A stretch of DNA of 29,745 bases from DATJHM01 sp035493895. GTDB taxonomy: Bacteria > Chloroflexota > Ktedonobacteria > Ktedonobacterales > Ktedonobacteraceae. The stretch lies in the NCBI GenBank assembly GCA_035493895.1, contig DATJHM010000031.1:1-29745 (forward strand), in the 5' to 3' direction. This document shows positions 1-7,892 of the stretch, piece after piece. Both the position numbers and the translations under genes were made by a program. The notes under the pieces were generated by a model. The model saw only the letters and a program-made list of their open reading frames with translations. It did no database searches and was not told the DNA's origin. Positions within the stretch are counted from its first letter, which is position 1; every line of letters begins with the position of its first letter.

Positions 1-1160
1 CTCGATGAAAGCCAAAATCTGGTCGCGCAAGTCATCAAGCGAGGTGAAATTGCCGCGTTTGAGCAGCTTGCGCGCCAGAATACTGAGCCAGATTTCCACC
101 TGGTTCATCCAGGAAGCATGCTTGGGTGTGTAATAAAATACGACCCGATGGGTAGGATCATGCAAGAAAGCGGCGCGGCTGGTCATCGAGCGCAGAATAC
201 CTTTCTTGCCCTTGATGCCCAACGTTTCCTGCTCCATGCCCTCCAGTTCAGCAATCCATCGCACAAGTGCTTCTGAACGATGGGTGTCCAAGTTGTCCAT
301 CATGACATGCCAGCGCCTGATCTCTGGCGCACTTTCCACCAGTTGCTTTAGATGTATGAGACCATCCTGCTCACCACGCGTGGGACCCCAGGATGGTTCG
401 ATAATCTGGCCGCTCGCGACATCCAGGTTGATATACCAGGAGAGCGTTCCATGCCGAATATACTCAAATTCCCGCCGCAAGACGTGTCCTGGGAGCAGAG
501 GCAAGTCCGGGTGTTTGCGCTCCAGTGCCTGTACACCGGTCAACTCATCCATACTGATCGTTCGTTCTCCCTCTTTGGCTCGCTCAGCGGCTTGGGCATA
601 GACCTGGCACCCCTCCACGATTTTTTCTTCCCGCTCAGGATCTTCTTCCTCGGTCAGCCAATACCGAAATCGGTGGGGTTGGAAGCCCCTTTTTTTAGCA
701 GCCGAGCTGCATGGCGAGGCGAGATCTTGGGCACGATCCCCCGTTTCTTGAGTTCATCAGCGATTTCTCTGCCTGTCCACTGGCTGATGGGGCGTCCTGT
801 TTTCGCCGGAGCTTCGCAGGCCAGTGCTGCCATCTGAGCCCGTTGTTCCATCGTAAATTTGGGAATCGCTCCAGGGCGCGGGGCATCCTGCAAGCGTTGA
901 ACCAGGCGCATGAGCACTTCTCCACGCTCTTCGTGATCGCGCTCTTGCCCGGTCGCCCAGCGATCTCTCCACAGACGCACGGTATCGACGTTGATGCCCA
1001 ACTCACGCGCAATCTGCGCATTGGAAACACCTTGCGCCGAGGCTAAGATGATGCGCGCTCTCAGTGCCACCTGTTGTTCACTTCGATGACGCCTGGTCAG
1101 TCGGGTCAATGCTTCCTGTTCTTGCTCACTCAAATGAATCATTGTCGCTCGCTTCGGCAT
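1..1160 (-). CDS. IS630-family transposase, two frames joined by -1 frameshift, cut by window edge
   Basis: This is a DDE transposase of the IS630/Tc1-mariner superfamily, which cuts and pastes the element at TA targets. The first frame (1160 to 654) starts at an ATG preceded by AGGAGG and carries the helix-turn-helix part, with a typical 'GVSNAQIARELGINVDTVRLW' style of homeodomain-like HTH. The second frame runs without a stop from about 690 to the window edge and holds the DDE_3 domain: first Asp in SMDELTG, second in MMDNLDTH, and the Glu in HASWMNQVEIWL. The two frames meet on the minus strand at a run of seven A. I translated the second frame codon by codon and saw no stop, so the element looks functional rather than decayed. 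Only the last C-terminal residues are missing, beyond base 1. Family assignment is confident. Confidence 0.9.
690..696 (-). other. Slippery heptamer for programmed -1 frameshifting in the transposase
   Basis: In the frame of the first transposase ORF the bases read CT-A AAA AAA GGG. This is a canonical X XXY YYZ heptamer in the correct phase. Slipping one base back gives KKRGFQPHRF and then the whole DDE domain, whereas the unshifted frame stops 12 codons later. Several IS630 elements are known to use this mode. An indel in a homopolymer run is the alternative. Confidence 0.75.
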
Positions 1161-1224
1161 GAACGTGTTGCCTCCTCGCTGTTTTCCTCCTATTCTATCA
1201 TGGGTATTTCAACGCCTCAATGTA

Positions 1225-1581
1225 CTAGTAGTATTCTTTACTCCGCTGTACTCCGATGCCGCCAGTATCACGGCCTGGTAATATATTCCCAGGTACAAAT
1301 CGTCGTGGCCTCTTTTGCTCTGTATGCAGATTACGTGCCAATGGTTGGAAGCGCAGTATCGCGCCATCGGGCACCGCTAACTCGCTTAACGTACGCTCGA
1401 GCGGCAACGCTTTCTGGTCATAGACGACCTGCCATGCTACGTTGGCCTGTATCGCTGCTGCCTCTGTAGGTGAGCATATTTCGAGCAACGTTGGTAACAG
1501 GTCGCTGATCGGAAGTTCTCCGGGCACCTGGAGGTCGATGTTTTGCCGTGAGCTGGTGATGGTGATCAGTAGCATTTGCAT
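1225..1581 (-). CDS. YukD/EsaB-like ubiquitin-fold protein of type VII secretion, 3' end at IS junction
   Basis: A 118-residue protein. Residues 1-80 have the layout of the YukD/EsaB ubiquitin-like family: an N-terminal LITITSS strand, 'DLQVPGELPISDLLPTLLEI', then the closing 'TLSELAVPDGAILRFQP' strand. In Firmicutes and Actinobacteria these small proteins, or EccD N-termini, are accessory parts of the ESX/T7SS machine and act in the cytosol or at the membrane. It is the last gene of the minus-strand cassette, 111 bases after the putative immunity gene. AGAGGA lies upstream of the ATG. The basic tail (residues 82-118) runs into the IS630 end and its TAG stop lies in the presumed junction, so the original C terminus, or a fused downstream domain, may have been removed. 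The fold call is moderate to good; the truncation is inferred. Confidence 0.65.
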   Translation of the reverse strand: MQMLLITITSSRQNIDLQVPGELPISDLLPTLLEICSPTEAAAIQANVAWQVVYDQKALPLERTLSELAVPDGAILRFQPLARNLHTEQKRPRRFVPGNILPGRDTGGIGVQRSKEYY

Positions 1582-1692
1582 GAGTGGCTATTTCCTCTTA
1601 CTTCCGAAGATCGAGTACGATAAACTGATTGGGATAGAGAATGACATTTTGCTTTCATGAACTCGATCTTCCTTATCAAGAAGATATAACGG

Positions 1693-2235
1693 CTACGATT
1701 TTGGTATGGCACGGCTAAACTCTTCCGCTGTATAGACTCCAATCTCCAGACCGTACTTCTCCTGTATATACCCATAATCGCCCGTGTTTATGACATATCC
1801 CTCGCATGCAAAAGCAAGCGCTGCTGCTAAACAGACAAACAAGAGCGGTTCATCTGGACTACGTCCTGCTCCAGTAATGATTGAAAAAGTATAGCCTATA
1901 GCTTTCCATGCCTCAACCAATCGTTGAATCTTTTCAGGTGTGAGATTCCGTCCATACTCTTCCAGGAAATCTTGTTCGTCGAGGGAATTTTTTTTGTTCA
2001 CGCTCATGCCTAAGCTCAATGTGGTAGGAACGGCAAGGTGAAAAGAGTAGTAACTATCAGGGGTCAGCATTTCATCCTCTTGTACAACGCGATGAGAACC
2101 TAAGTGTAGCAGTTGCGGTTGTTCGCCCAACAATCTACCGGCAGAAGCCCCTAACAGAGTCTCTAAATGTTCCCATATATCCTTACTAGACAGAGGTTTC
2201 TCCACAGTCGGGAAACCCCAAAGCTCAATACTCAT
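1693..2235 (-). CDS. Probable immunity protein for the upstream effector
   Basis: A 180-residue cytosolic-looking protein with no signal peptide. One moderately hydrophobic stretch (LLFVCLAAALAFACEGYV, about residues 131-148) looks like a buried helix rather than a membrane span. I do not recognise the family. The case for immunity is position: its ATG lies three bases after the stop codon of the WxG-headed effector, and its ribosome binding site (GTGAGGT) is made from the last codons of that gene. This gives translational coupling, as is usual for toxin-immunity pairs of T7SS and other polymorphic toxin systems. The mixed alpha/beta look with a C-terminal acidic helix fits known immunity families in general only. 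It could instead be an export chaperone. Confidence 0.45.
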   Translation of the reverse strand: MSIELWGFPTVEKPLSSKDIWEHLETLLGASAGRLLGEQPQLLHLGSHRVVQEDEMLTPDSYYSFHLAVPTTLSLGMSVNKKNSLDEQDFLEEYGRNLTPEKIQRLVEAWKAIGYTFSIITGAGRSPDEPLLFVCLAAALAFACEGYVINTGDYGYIQEKYGLEIGVYTAEEFSRAIPKS

Positions 2236-2238
2236 GTG

Positions 2239-3516
2239 TTACCTCACAATTCTCGCGCCACTGCTGTCTACAATGACAGTTCCATCAGAACATTTGAAGA
2301 GCAGGCTTTGAAATGATCCTTCGGAAGGCATATTCTTAATCGGACCATGCTCTATAAAATCTAGCATATTCGCACTCGTCATCTGTGGGTAATTTACGTC
2401 CAATATAACATTGGAATAGCCTGCAATCTGGATATGGCGCGCATTAATATTAATTTTTCCGATAAGACCGCGAAAACCACTAGAATCGCTATAATTCTTG
2501 AGTGATACTGGAATAAGCTCAGTTGTACCTTCAGGTATATAGTAACCATCGATCCCCTCAACATTATTAGCAACACCAATGAACGTTCCACCCTCTTTTG
2601 CCACAAACTCACTTGCTTGCACCCTTTCGTGAGGATAATCGAATTCGCCTTGCACTTTATCACCGGTGCCAAGTGCGTTGAGGTCTACTCCCTGGTTCAT
2701 AGCTCTTACTGCATTGTTTAGATCAGTTCTTCCATTCTTGAGCCAGCCGTTCACCAGATCAGGGTTTATCCCTCCATCAAGAAGGATCTGAGCATTGGTG
2801 GCAATATCTCTCAAATTGGCCTTGTTATTGATGAGCTGTTCTATAATGTCAGGCTTGATCCCCAGGTCGAGCAACATCGCGACATCTTCAAGATTTGCAC
2901 CATTTTTCTTTGCCAGATCGATGAGATTGTGGGCAACTGCGGGATCATTTACTGCATCTCCAATTCTCTCCTCAGGCGTTTTACCACCTTCTCCGCTGCT
3001 GTCGCTCTTGTTGATATTATTATTATATGGGTAGGAGTCTACTTGCTCCTCTTCAGGACAATTCCTGACCTCATACTCCAATTCCTCCAACTGAGCGTTA
3101 AGGGCAGAGAGGGCCGTGAGAATCGTATTCTGGGCCTGCGATTCGCCGTCCAGAACCGAGAGCACGCCAGAGGGCAGGATGTGACCGATCAGCCCTTGCT
3201 CGATCTGCTGGTCCCTACGGATCGTTGGGAGGTTCTCATCGATCGTCTGGGTAAACTGGGTGAGATAGGACGCAGCCTGGCTCAGCAATTGCGAGGCTTG
3301 CTGCATACGCGAGCGCCGTTCTCCCCACGCCCCCTGGAATGCTTCGCTCGCCAGCCCAGTCCAGGGGATGGAACCGCCATAGATCAACTGGGAGGCGGTA
3401 GCGTCCAGACTGCTACGTTGGTGATCCAACTCCTGCGAGCCTGCCGTATATTTGCTGGAGATCTGGCTGAGGTCGTTGACGATTCTGGCCAGATCATCCA
3501 CCGTGGCATTATACAT
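2239..3516 (-). CDS. Type VII secretion effector: WxG-like head, helical repeats, toxin-like C terminus
   Basis: I place the start at the ATG at 3516 (MYNATVDDLARIV) because AAGGAAG sits six bases upstream. The in-frame TTG at 3552 has its GGAAGGA directly against it with no spacer. The product is then 425 residues. Residues 1-100 form a WXG100/LXG-like helical hairpin with the turn PWTGLA (W52-x-G54). Residues about 150-180 are a low-complexity Asn/Ser/Glu linker. Residues about 185-290 look like alpha-solenoid repeats (for example ANLEDVAMLLDLGIKPDII). Residues about 300-425 form a compact alpha/beta domain with IDGYYIPEG and IPVSLKNY followed by ARHIQIAGY. This loosely resembles PD-(D/E)xK-type or CdiA-CT nuclease toxins, but I cannot assign it. 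It sits 66 bases from the EspC-like gene and 3 bases from the likely immunity gene. Confidence 0.6.
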   Translation of the reverse strand: MYNATVDDLARIVNDLSQISSKYTAGSQELDHQRSSLDATASQLIYGGSIPWTGLASEAFQGAWGERRSRMQQASQLLSQAASYLTQFTQTIDENLPTIRRDQQIEQGLIGHILPSGVLSVLDGESQAQNTILTALSALNAQLEELEYEVRNCPEEEQVDSYPYNNNINKSDSSGEGGKTPEERIGDAVNDPAVAHNLIDLAKKNGANLEDVAMLLDLGIKPDIIEQLINNKANLRDIATNAQILLDGGINPDLVNGWLKNGRTDLNNAVRAMNQGVDLNALGTGDKVQGEFDYPHERVQASEFVAKEGGTFIGVANNVEGIDGYYIPEGTTELIPVSLKNYSDSSGFRGLIGKININARHIQIAGYSNVILDVNYPQMTSANMLDFIEHGPIKNMPSEGSFQSLLFKCSDGTVIVDSSGARIVR

Positions 3517-3581
3517 CTCTTGCTTCCTTGCACTCCATATTCCGTTGTTCAATCCTTCCTTCCAGGCGACAAGGGGCCAGA

Positions 3582-4106
3582 TTATAGGTCACCAGGGACA
3601 ATCCATGGGGCAGGCCAGGGTTGCGGGTTGGTTGAGGGTCCATTGCCAGGGGTTTTCCCCGGTGTGGTGAAGCCGGGGATGGTGCCTGGAGTCGTGATGC
3701 CTGGAGTGGTGAAGCCGGGGATAGTACCAGGGGTCGTGATGCTCGGAAGGTTTGACTGATTGGTGTCGTTTTCGATTTTCTGGAAGGTGGTGCTGACCTG
3801 TTGATCTGTGTCTTTATAGTCATCAGCGGCAATGATGAGAGCGGTACCAATGCGGTTGAGGCCTATAGAGGCGCACTGCATGGCGGCATCTATGCGGGCC
3901 TGGAGTTGCACTAAGCGGTTGGCAAGCTGTGCGAACTCGAGCAGAATGAACATATCCCCGGAAGCCAGTTGTATGGTGCTGACGAGGGATTGTTGTAAGG
4001 AGGTTATTTGCGAGGCTGCATGATAGTACGTGGGGGCCGTGTCGCGTAACGTTTGCGGGTCGGCAGAGAACTGATCGCCGCCTCCAAAATTCGGGGGTAT
4101 TGTCAT
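3582..4106 (-). CDS. EspC/WXG-like type VII substrate with Pro-Gly repeat tail
   Basis: A 174-residue protein. Residues 15-115 are predicted to be all helical, with the spacing of ESX secretion-associated proteins (EspC/DUF2580-like). A Y97-K-D-T-D101 sequence matches the general type VII export motif YxxxD/E at the end of the second helix. Residues 122-150 are a nearly perfect tandem repeat of the unit TTPGTIPGFTTPGI, and the last 20 residues are rich in Pro and Trp. It lies between the WXG100 gene and the effector, so it is probably a secreted partner or pilot of that effector. The WxG turn itself is absent. The start ATG at 4106 has AAAGG upstream. The export role is an inference from motif and position. 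Confidence 0.6.
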   Translation of the reverse strand: MTIPPNFGGGDQFSADPQTLRDTAPTYYHAASQITSLQQSLVSTIQLASGDMFILLEFAQLANRLVQLQARIDAAMQCASIGLNRIGTALIIAADDYKDTDQQVSTTFQKIENDTNQSNLPSITTPGTIPGFTTPGITTPGTIPGFTTPGKTPGNGPSTNPQPWPAPWIVPGDL

Positions 4107-4232
4107 GGGGCATCTGCCTTTCTCTGTAGTATGTTATTCAACAAGAGAACAAAAGATGGTGTGTATGAGGCTTGCTACCATGACCAGCAAACCTCGTACA
4201 CATCACACGTTCTAACGCAAGAAAGCGCGTTA

Positions 4233-4538
4233 TTAACCGTAGCGGTTGAACCCCTGCGCAATGTTCGTATCGTGCTCCTGGTAGCTGGTCGAGCTGCGAT
4301 TGACATCCTTGCTGATTTCATCCAGGGTCTGATTGAGGGTTGTAGCCTGGCTATGCCAGTTGGTCATAGCTGCCTGAAAGCTATTGAAGCCCTGCCCGAC
4401 CCAGGTGGCGCCTAATTGCTCAATCGCGCCAGTAATCTGGGTCAGAGCTTGCTCGAACTCGGCATATCTGGCATTAAACTGACTAACCGCTCTCTCCATG
4501 TCACCATAATTAGCGGCCATATTTTCGTTTCCGGCCAT
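4233..4538 (-). CDS. WXG100-family ESAT-6-like protein
   Basis: A 101-residue protein, the usual size for EsxA/ESAT-6-like proteins. These form helical-hairpin dimers and are exported by type VII secretion systems. The turn W46-V47-G48 separates two amphipathic helices, and Y86-Q-E-H-D90 is a YxxxD export motif near the C terminus. I chose the ATG at 4538 (MAGNEN) because AAAGGGG stands eight bases upstream. The in-frame ATG at 4556 would put that ribosome binding site inside the gene. It is the first gene of the cassette and lies downstream of a good promoter. No EssC/EccC ATPase is in view, so the machine must be encoded elsewhere. Confidence 0.9.
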   Translation of the reverse strand: MAGNENMAANYGDMERAVSQFNARYAEFEQALTQITGAIEQLGATWVGQGFNSFQAAMTNWHSQATTLNQTLDEISKDVNRSSTSYQEHDTNIAQGFNRYG

Positions 4539-4686
4539 AAAAAAATCCCCTTTCAATAAGGATAGCTTTCACATATCATTCAGACGGCAAGACAATAGGA
4601 AAGATTGAGGAAATAAAGTAGATGACTTTGTGACCCTACAATTGCACGATATATTTTATAGAGATTTTCATCTTCTCTGCTGGCTA

Positions 4687-4715
4687 ATATTACCTGCTTA
4701 TTCAGCTCTTTTCAA
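4687..4715 (-). promoter_or_regulatory. Promoter of the type VII cassette
   Basis: On the minus strand, TTGAAA (4715-4710) and TAATAT (4692-4687) are separated by 17 bases. The resulting leader before the WXG100 gene is about 140 bases. Copies of CAATTG in opposite orientation (ACAATTGC and GCAATTGT) flank the promoter at about 4715-4722 and 4647-4654 and could be regulator sites. Confidence 0.55.
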
Positions 4716-5048
4716 GCAATTGTGACCTTTAGTTCATGTACGAACATACACAAATTCCGCGATATTCTGCATCGTTTTTGCCGTCATAACGTTACAATTT
4801 AAGAGGTGAAGCCAGGCAGGAGGCCCATGCGGACAGTTCTGGACATTGAGATAGATTTGATGAGATCCAGGCTTGATCAAACAGATAGAGCAGATTGGGG
4901 TATAATGGGCGCTGAGCCTCTGATCGAGCGGCAATCCGGCCCAACTTCTACCAGTGAGCCAGGGCATCAATGTCGCATATTCAAGATCAGGATAAGTCGC
5001 GATCAGAGCGGGGCAACGTGTCTGCGTAAGACAGAGGCGCTTCGGCCC
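4716..5048. other. Intergenic stretch, no convincing gene
   Basis: It holds the tail-to-head gap between the vWA gene and the type VII cassette. A plus-strand TATAAT at 4901-4906 has no good -35 at 17 bases. A 95-codon plus frame from 4806 has GGAGG before it, but its composition is unconvincing and it runs into the vWA gene. A 19-codon frame begins at 4971. I do not call either as a gene. Confidence 0.3.
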
Positions 5049-5810
5049 CTATTTCAGTTGTGTGGCGGCAGAGATAGCGAAAGCCAGCCGTAGTAAATCG
5101 GTATGTGTACCAGGAAAGAAGAGTGAAGTGCCTGGTTGGAGATGATAGTCATAATTATTGATGTTCTGACGGTACGATTCTGGCAGCGGTGATGAAAGGT
5201 AAAACAGCAGTTTTGCATACGCATTTGTCAATTGACGAGTATGAAGCACCCCACTCCATTCGTACCAATCTTGCACAGGTTTGCGCAACATATTATCGGC
5301 CACGTAGATATTTTCCACAAGCACAGGACCATCATTCACACGTAACCCCTGAATGCGCTGTATAATGGAAGAGGGGTCGCGCGCCGTGAACTGAGCATCG
5401 GTGAGATGGCAGACGAGAGGAGCAGGACAGCGTTGAAACTCAGCCATATGAGCCTCCAGTAATTGTTCCACGGCAGCAAAGCCTGCTGCCATATCCGTTT
5501 GGCCACCCGCACGCAAAATGGGTACACCGGCCCGCACCAGCTCGGGTAGATCACAGATGCCGTCCAGCACATCAATCACCTTCGTACTATAGACAAAGAT
5601 GGCAATTTTATAACGACGCTGTATCACACCATCGCGCATAGAACGACGTGCCATATCTTTGATGGCATTTTTCAAGGCCATATTCACCACATCAATCCTG
5701 GTTGTCGAGCCACAACGGTCATTCATCGATTGGCTGGCATCAATCAGATAAACAACCAATGCTGGTGTTAGCGTCGTTGCGGCTTGTGTATACTGGTATC
5801 CATTCTTCAT
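5049..5810 (-). CDS. vWA-domain (MIDAS) protein
   Basis: A 253-residue protein that is a single von Willebrand factor A domain. It keeps the full metal-ion-dependent adhesion site: D24-A-S26-Q-S28, T105 in GGQTDM, and D138 in HLTDAQ. Between them, YKIAIFVYSTKV is the expected central strand. It has no signal peptide or membrane span, so it acts in the cytosol, probably as a ligand-binding or scaffolding module. In filamentous bacteria such solo vWA proteins are often part of conflict and signalling systems with TerD, MoxR, TPR or kinase partners; which one applies here is not visible. Its start has AAGGAG upstream. It is transcribed away from the TIR gene across a 200-base shared regulatory region. 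Confidence 0.85.
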   Translation of the reverse strand: MKNGYQYTQAATTLTPALVVYLIDASQSMNDRCGSTTRIDVVNMALKNAIKDMARRSMRDGVIQRRYKIAIFVYSTKVIDVLDGICDLPELVRAGVPILRAGGQTDMAAGFAAVEQLLEAHMAEFQRCPAPLVCHLTDAQFTARDPSSIIQRIQGLRVNDGPVLVENIYVADNMLRKPVQDWYEWSGVLHTRQLTNAYAKLLFYLSSPLPESYRQNINNYDYHLQPGTSLFFPGTHTDLLRLAFAISAATQLK

Positions 5811-5844
5811 TCATCAAGCTCTCCTTGCACGTGTCAATCACTAT

Positions 5845-5872
5845 TTTATACACGGCAGCAAGAAGTAGTAAA
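5845..5872 (-). promoter_or_regulatory. Promoter of the vWA gene
   Basis: On the minus strand TTTACT (5872-5867) and TATAAA (5850-5845) are spaced by 16 bases, about 35 bases upstream of the vWA start codon. A CACGTG hexamer lies between the promoter and the start. Confidence 0.45.
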
Positions 5873-5931
5873 GAGCTTTCAGAAGAATTTGCATCTACTA
5901 TTCCGAAGTCCTGGATCTATTGCAGGTTTTA

Positions 5932-5961
5932 TTGAATACATTCTATGCAGTCTGTTATACT
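5932..5961 (+). promoter_or_regulatory. Promoter of the TIR receptor gene
   Basis: TTGAAT (5932-5937) and TATACT (5956-5961) are separated by 18 bases, about 50 bases upstream of the GTG start at 6014. Confidence 0.6.
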
Positions 5962-5973
5962 AAGTGCCGTAAT

Positions 5974-5987
5974 GTGCGTTAACACAC
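5974..5987. promoter_or_regulatory. Operator-like palindrome GTGCGTTAACACAC
   Basis: A 14-base inverted repeat with one mismatched pair (GTG-C-GTTAAC-A-CAC) lies a few bases past the expected transcription start of the TIR gene. A repressor bound here would block that promoter. No cognate regulator is identified. Confidence 0.4.
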
Positions 5988-6013
5988 TCTACTGGGGACT
6001 CAGGAGGTAACCT

Positions 6014-7402
6014 GTGGCTGGTCTATGCACCTTCGTCTGTTATGCACTGGAGAGTTCGCAAGATGTTCAGTTTGCGCAACGACTCATTGCTGATCTTCGT
6101 GCAGCCGGGATCGAGGTTGTTACCTGTGAGAAGCGGCCAGGGAGAGCGATGGGAGAGGATGTTATAGCAAAATTGCAAAAGTGTCAATGGGTGATCCTGG
6201 TACAAACTCCTGCCGCACTGTGCTCACCTCAAGTGCAGTTAACCATTGAGACTGCACTCGATCTGTCCTTACAGCAGCGTATGCATGGCGTGCTTTCCAT
6301 GATTGCCGCTCCCTACTCCTGGCAAAATACACCGCCGGAGACCTGGACGGTATTAAAAGCATTTGATGCCAGTGAAGACTATCCAAAGGCTCTGACTCGT
6401 CTGCTCCTGGCATTACATCCTGCAACATCCGCCAGCGTACCCTCTGTACCGGTACGTGCAGCGCCTCCACCGACTTTTCAACCAATGATCGCAGTGTCCG
6501 CAGGGTCAGAGATGGAGCCTGATGGTAAACCTGCGCGTTTCATGCCACTCTGGTTGAGAAAAAAACAGTTAAAATCATGGCTTATCCCTCTTTCAATAGT
6601 GCTCACTCTAGCTTTATGTATTGGTGTTAGCGTAGAGGTATTTGCGATGATGACAATGAAGCCACTAATAACACACACAGCGGCAAAGAAGCATCTACCA
6701 ACCATCATGGTTACTTCTCCTGTAAACACTCCCATAATAACGCCGACCCCTATAGCCACAGAGGTGCCAACGCAACCTCCCTCGCCAACGCCGACCCCTG
6801 ATATAGCTACAATTGCGAAAAGCCTTTATACAAATGTCATGCAGCAGCAGCCAACTATGACCGATCCTCTCCATACTCAGGACGGGAATAATTGGGATAT
6901 ATCAAAGGCCGGGGGTTGCGCGTTCACTGGTAATTCATACGGTGTAACAACAGCTTTGCCAACAGCGCAGGCGGCAACCTGGGGCTATTGCCTTGCTCGC
7001 AATACGAACTTCAGCAATTTTGCGTATCAGGTCCAGATGACCTCTAATGCCAATCTTCCATCCTTCTGTGGTTTAGTCTTTCGCGCCAATACGGCTGCTG
7101 ATATATACTCATCCTACAGGTTATACGTGGGTAGCGATGCTTCTTATGAGCTTGATGGCTATAATAAAAAGACACTAACAAAAGGACCGGCACCCGCTAT
7201 TAATACGGGCCAGGCAACGAATACAATCACAGCTATAGCACAAAATAATGATATTTTTATCTATATAAATGGTAATTTTATCGATCATGTTTCTGATGGC
7301 GCTGCCAACTCTGGTGCTATAGGTATGGTGTGTAAGGCACAGGCAGGGGCAGCGGGACCTGTAGAGGCTGCGTTCCAGTCTGTTAAAGTATGGGGACTTT
7401 GA
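6014..7402 (+). CDS. TIR-transmembrane-LamG-like receptor protein
   Basis: A 462-residue protein. Residues 1-135 are a TIR domain of the bacterial TIR_2 type: an N-terminal TFVCYALESSQD strand, and E79 in QLTIETAL at the position of the catalytic glutamate of NAD-consuming TIR domains. A charged stretch then one membrane helix (about 188-212, WLIPLSIVLTLALCIGVSV) follow, then a Pro/Thr-rich linker (about 225-265). The C-terminal 190 residues form a beta-rich concanavalin-like (LamG/DUF1080-like) domain with FCGLVFRANT and IFIYINGNFI strands. The topology implies a cytosolic TIR and an extracellular sensor. The start is GTG with AGGAGG six bases upstream. The TIR and membrane calls are confident; NADase activity is inferred only. 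Confidence 0.8.
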   Translation: MAGLCTFVCYALESSQDVQFAQRLIADLRAAGIEVVTCEKRPGRAMGEDVIAKLQKCQWVILVQTPAALCSPQVQLTIETALDLSLQQRMHGVLSMIAAPYSWQNTPPETWTVLKAFDASEDYPKALTRLLLALHPATSASVPSVPVRAAPPPTFQPMIAVSAGSEMEPDGKPARFMPLWLRKKQLKSWLIPLSIVLTLALCIGVSVEVFAMMTMKPLITHTAAKKHLPTIMVTSPVNTPIITPTPIATEVPTQPPSPTPTPDIATIAKSLYTNVMQQQPTMTDPLHTQDGNNWDISKAGGCAFTGNSYGVTTALPTAQAATWGYCLARNTNFSNFAYQVQMTSNANLPSFCGLVFRANTAADIYSSYRLYVGSDASYELDGYNKKTLTKGPAPAINTGQATNTITAIAQNNDIFIYINGNFIDHVSDGAANSGAIGMVCKAQAGAAGPVEAAFQSVKVWGL

Positions 7403-7408
7403 TAAAGC

Positions 7409-7597
7409 GATATTGTCCGCCACCATCTCTTTCAACTCCTGAATGAGCATCTTCTCGCTGACTCCCCCAACGAGCCTTCGCAACTCGCCGAACCGCCTGG
7501 GTCCGCTGGCGAGGTGCCACAGGACGAGAAACTTCCACTTGCCCTCGATCAGTTCGAGAACGACATCGAGGCCACAGGAATAGTGTGCTTTCTTCAT
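7409..7597 (-). pseudogene. HxlR-type regulator, truncated after the winged helix
   Basis: From the ATG at 7597 the frame reads as an HxlR/MarR-like DUF24 regulator: CGLDVVLELIEGKWKFLVLW, GPRRFGELRRLV and VSEKMLIQELKEMVAD. These regulators are normally about 110 residues long. Here homology stops at residue 62, close to 7412, where the frame continues antisense into the end of the TIR gene. The C-terminal dimerisation part is lost. It faces away from the SDR fragments to its right, the usual HxlR-target arrangement. Confidence 0.8.
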
Positions 7598-7771
7598 ACC
7601 TGCTACCCCTTCTTTCTTCTTATATCGGCCCGGAAGGCCCCTGTCCTTCCGACCTGAGTTCACAGAGAACAGCGCAGGGCACCATTCTCTCTTCCTGGGA
7701 AGCAACATGCAAAGAGCGATCCTCACGTACCCCTCTATCAGCCTTTTTTCGCGCCATTCGAGTCGAAATGA

Positions 7772-7791
7772 TACTTACCAAAAGGTAGGTA
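7772..7791. promoter_or_regulatory. HxlR-type operator, TACTTACC-AAAA-GGTAGGTA
   Basis: Two 8-base half-sites related by inversion with one mismatch are separated by AAAA. The site stands directly upstream of a -35 box between the broken HxlR gene and the broken SDR gene. This is the kind of site and location expected for HxlR regulators. The match to the regulator is inferred. Confidence 0.5.
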
Positions 7792-7792
7792 C

Positions 7793-7821
7793 TTGTCATG
7801 AGGTAATCTCCCTTCTATACT
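7793..7821 (+). promoter_or_regulatory. Promoter toward the SDR genes
   Basis: TTGTCA (7793-7798) and TATACT (7816-7821) are spaced by 17 bases and abut the inverted repeat at 7772-7791. The promoter reads toward the SDR stub at 7893. Confidence 0.6.
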
Positions 7822-7892
7822 CTATAACAGGGGTTGAGGAAACACAAAACGCATGCCTCTCAACCAGGAAAACACAAAGGACACCGTCTCAA

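Larger units (their letters stand above)
1..1230 (-). mobile_element. IS630-type insertion sequence, upstream end inside window
   Basis: The element covers the transposase plus a short leader (1161 to about 1230). The outer end cannot be fixed because the opposite terminal repeat lies outside the window. The sequence CTACTAGTACATTG (minus strand, about 1219-1232) is a plausible end, since it contains TA target dinucleotides and coincides with the stop codon of the YukD gene. The junction position is an inference. Confidence 0.5.

Noticed and set aside
4806..5093. 95-codon plus frame between the type VII cassette and the vWA gene
   Set aside because: It has a GGAGG before the ATG, but its sequence has no domain-like pattern and it overlaps the 3' end of the vWA gene in antisense.
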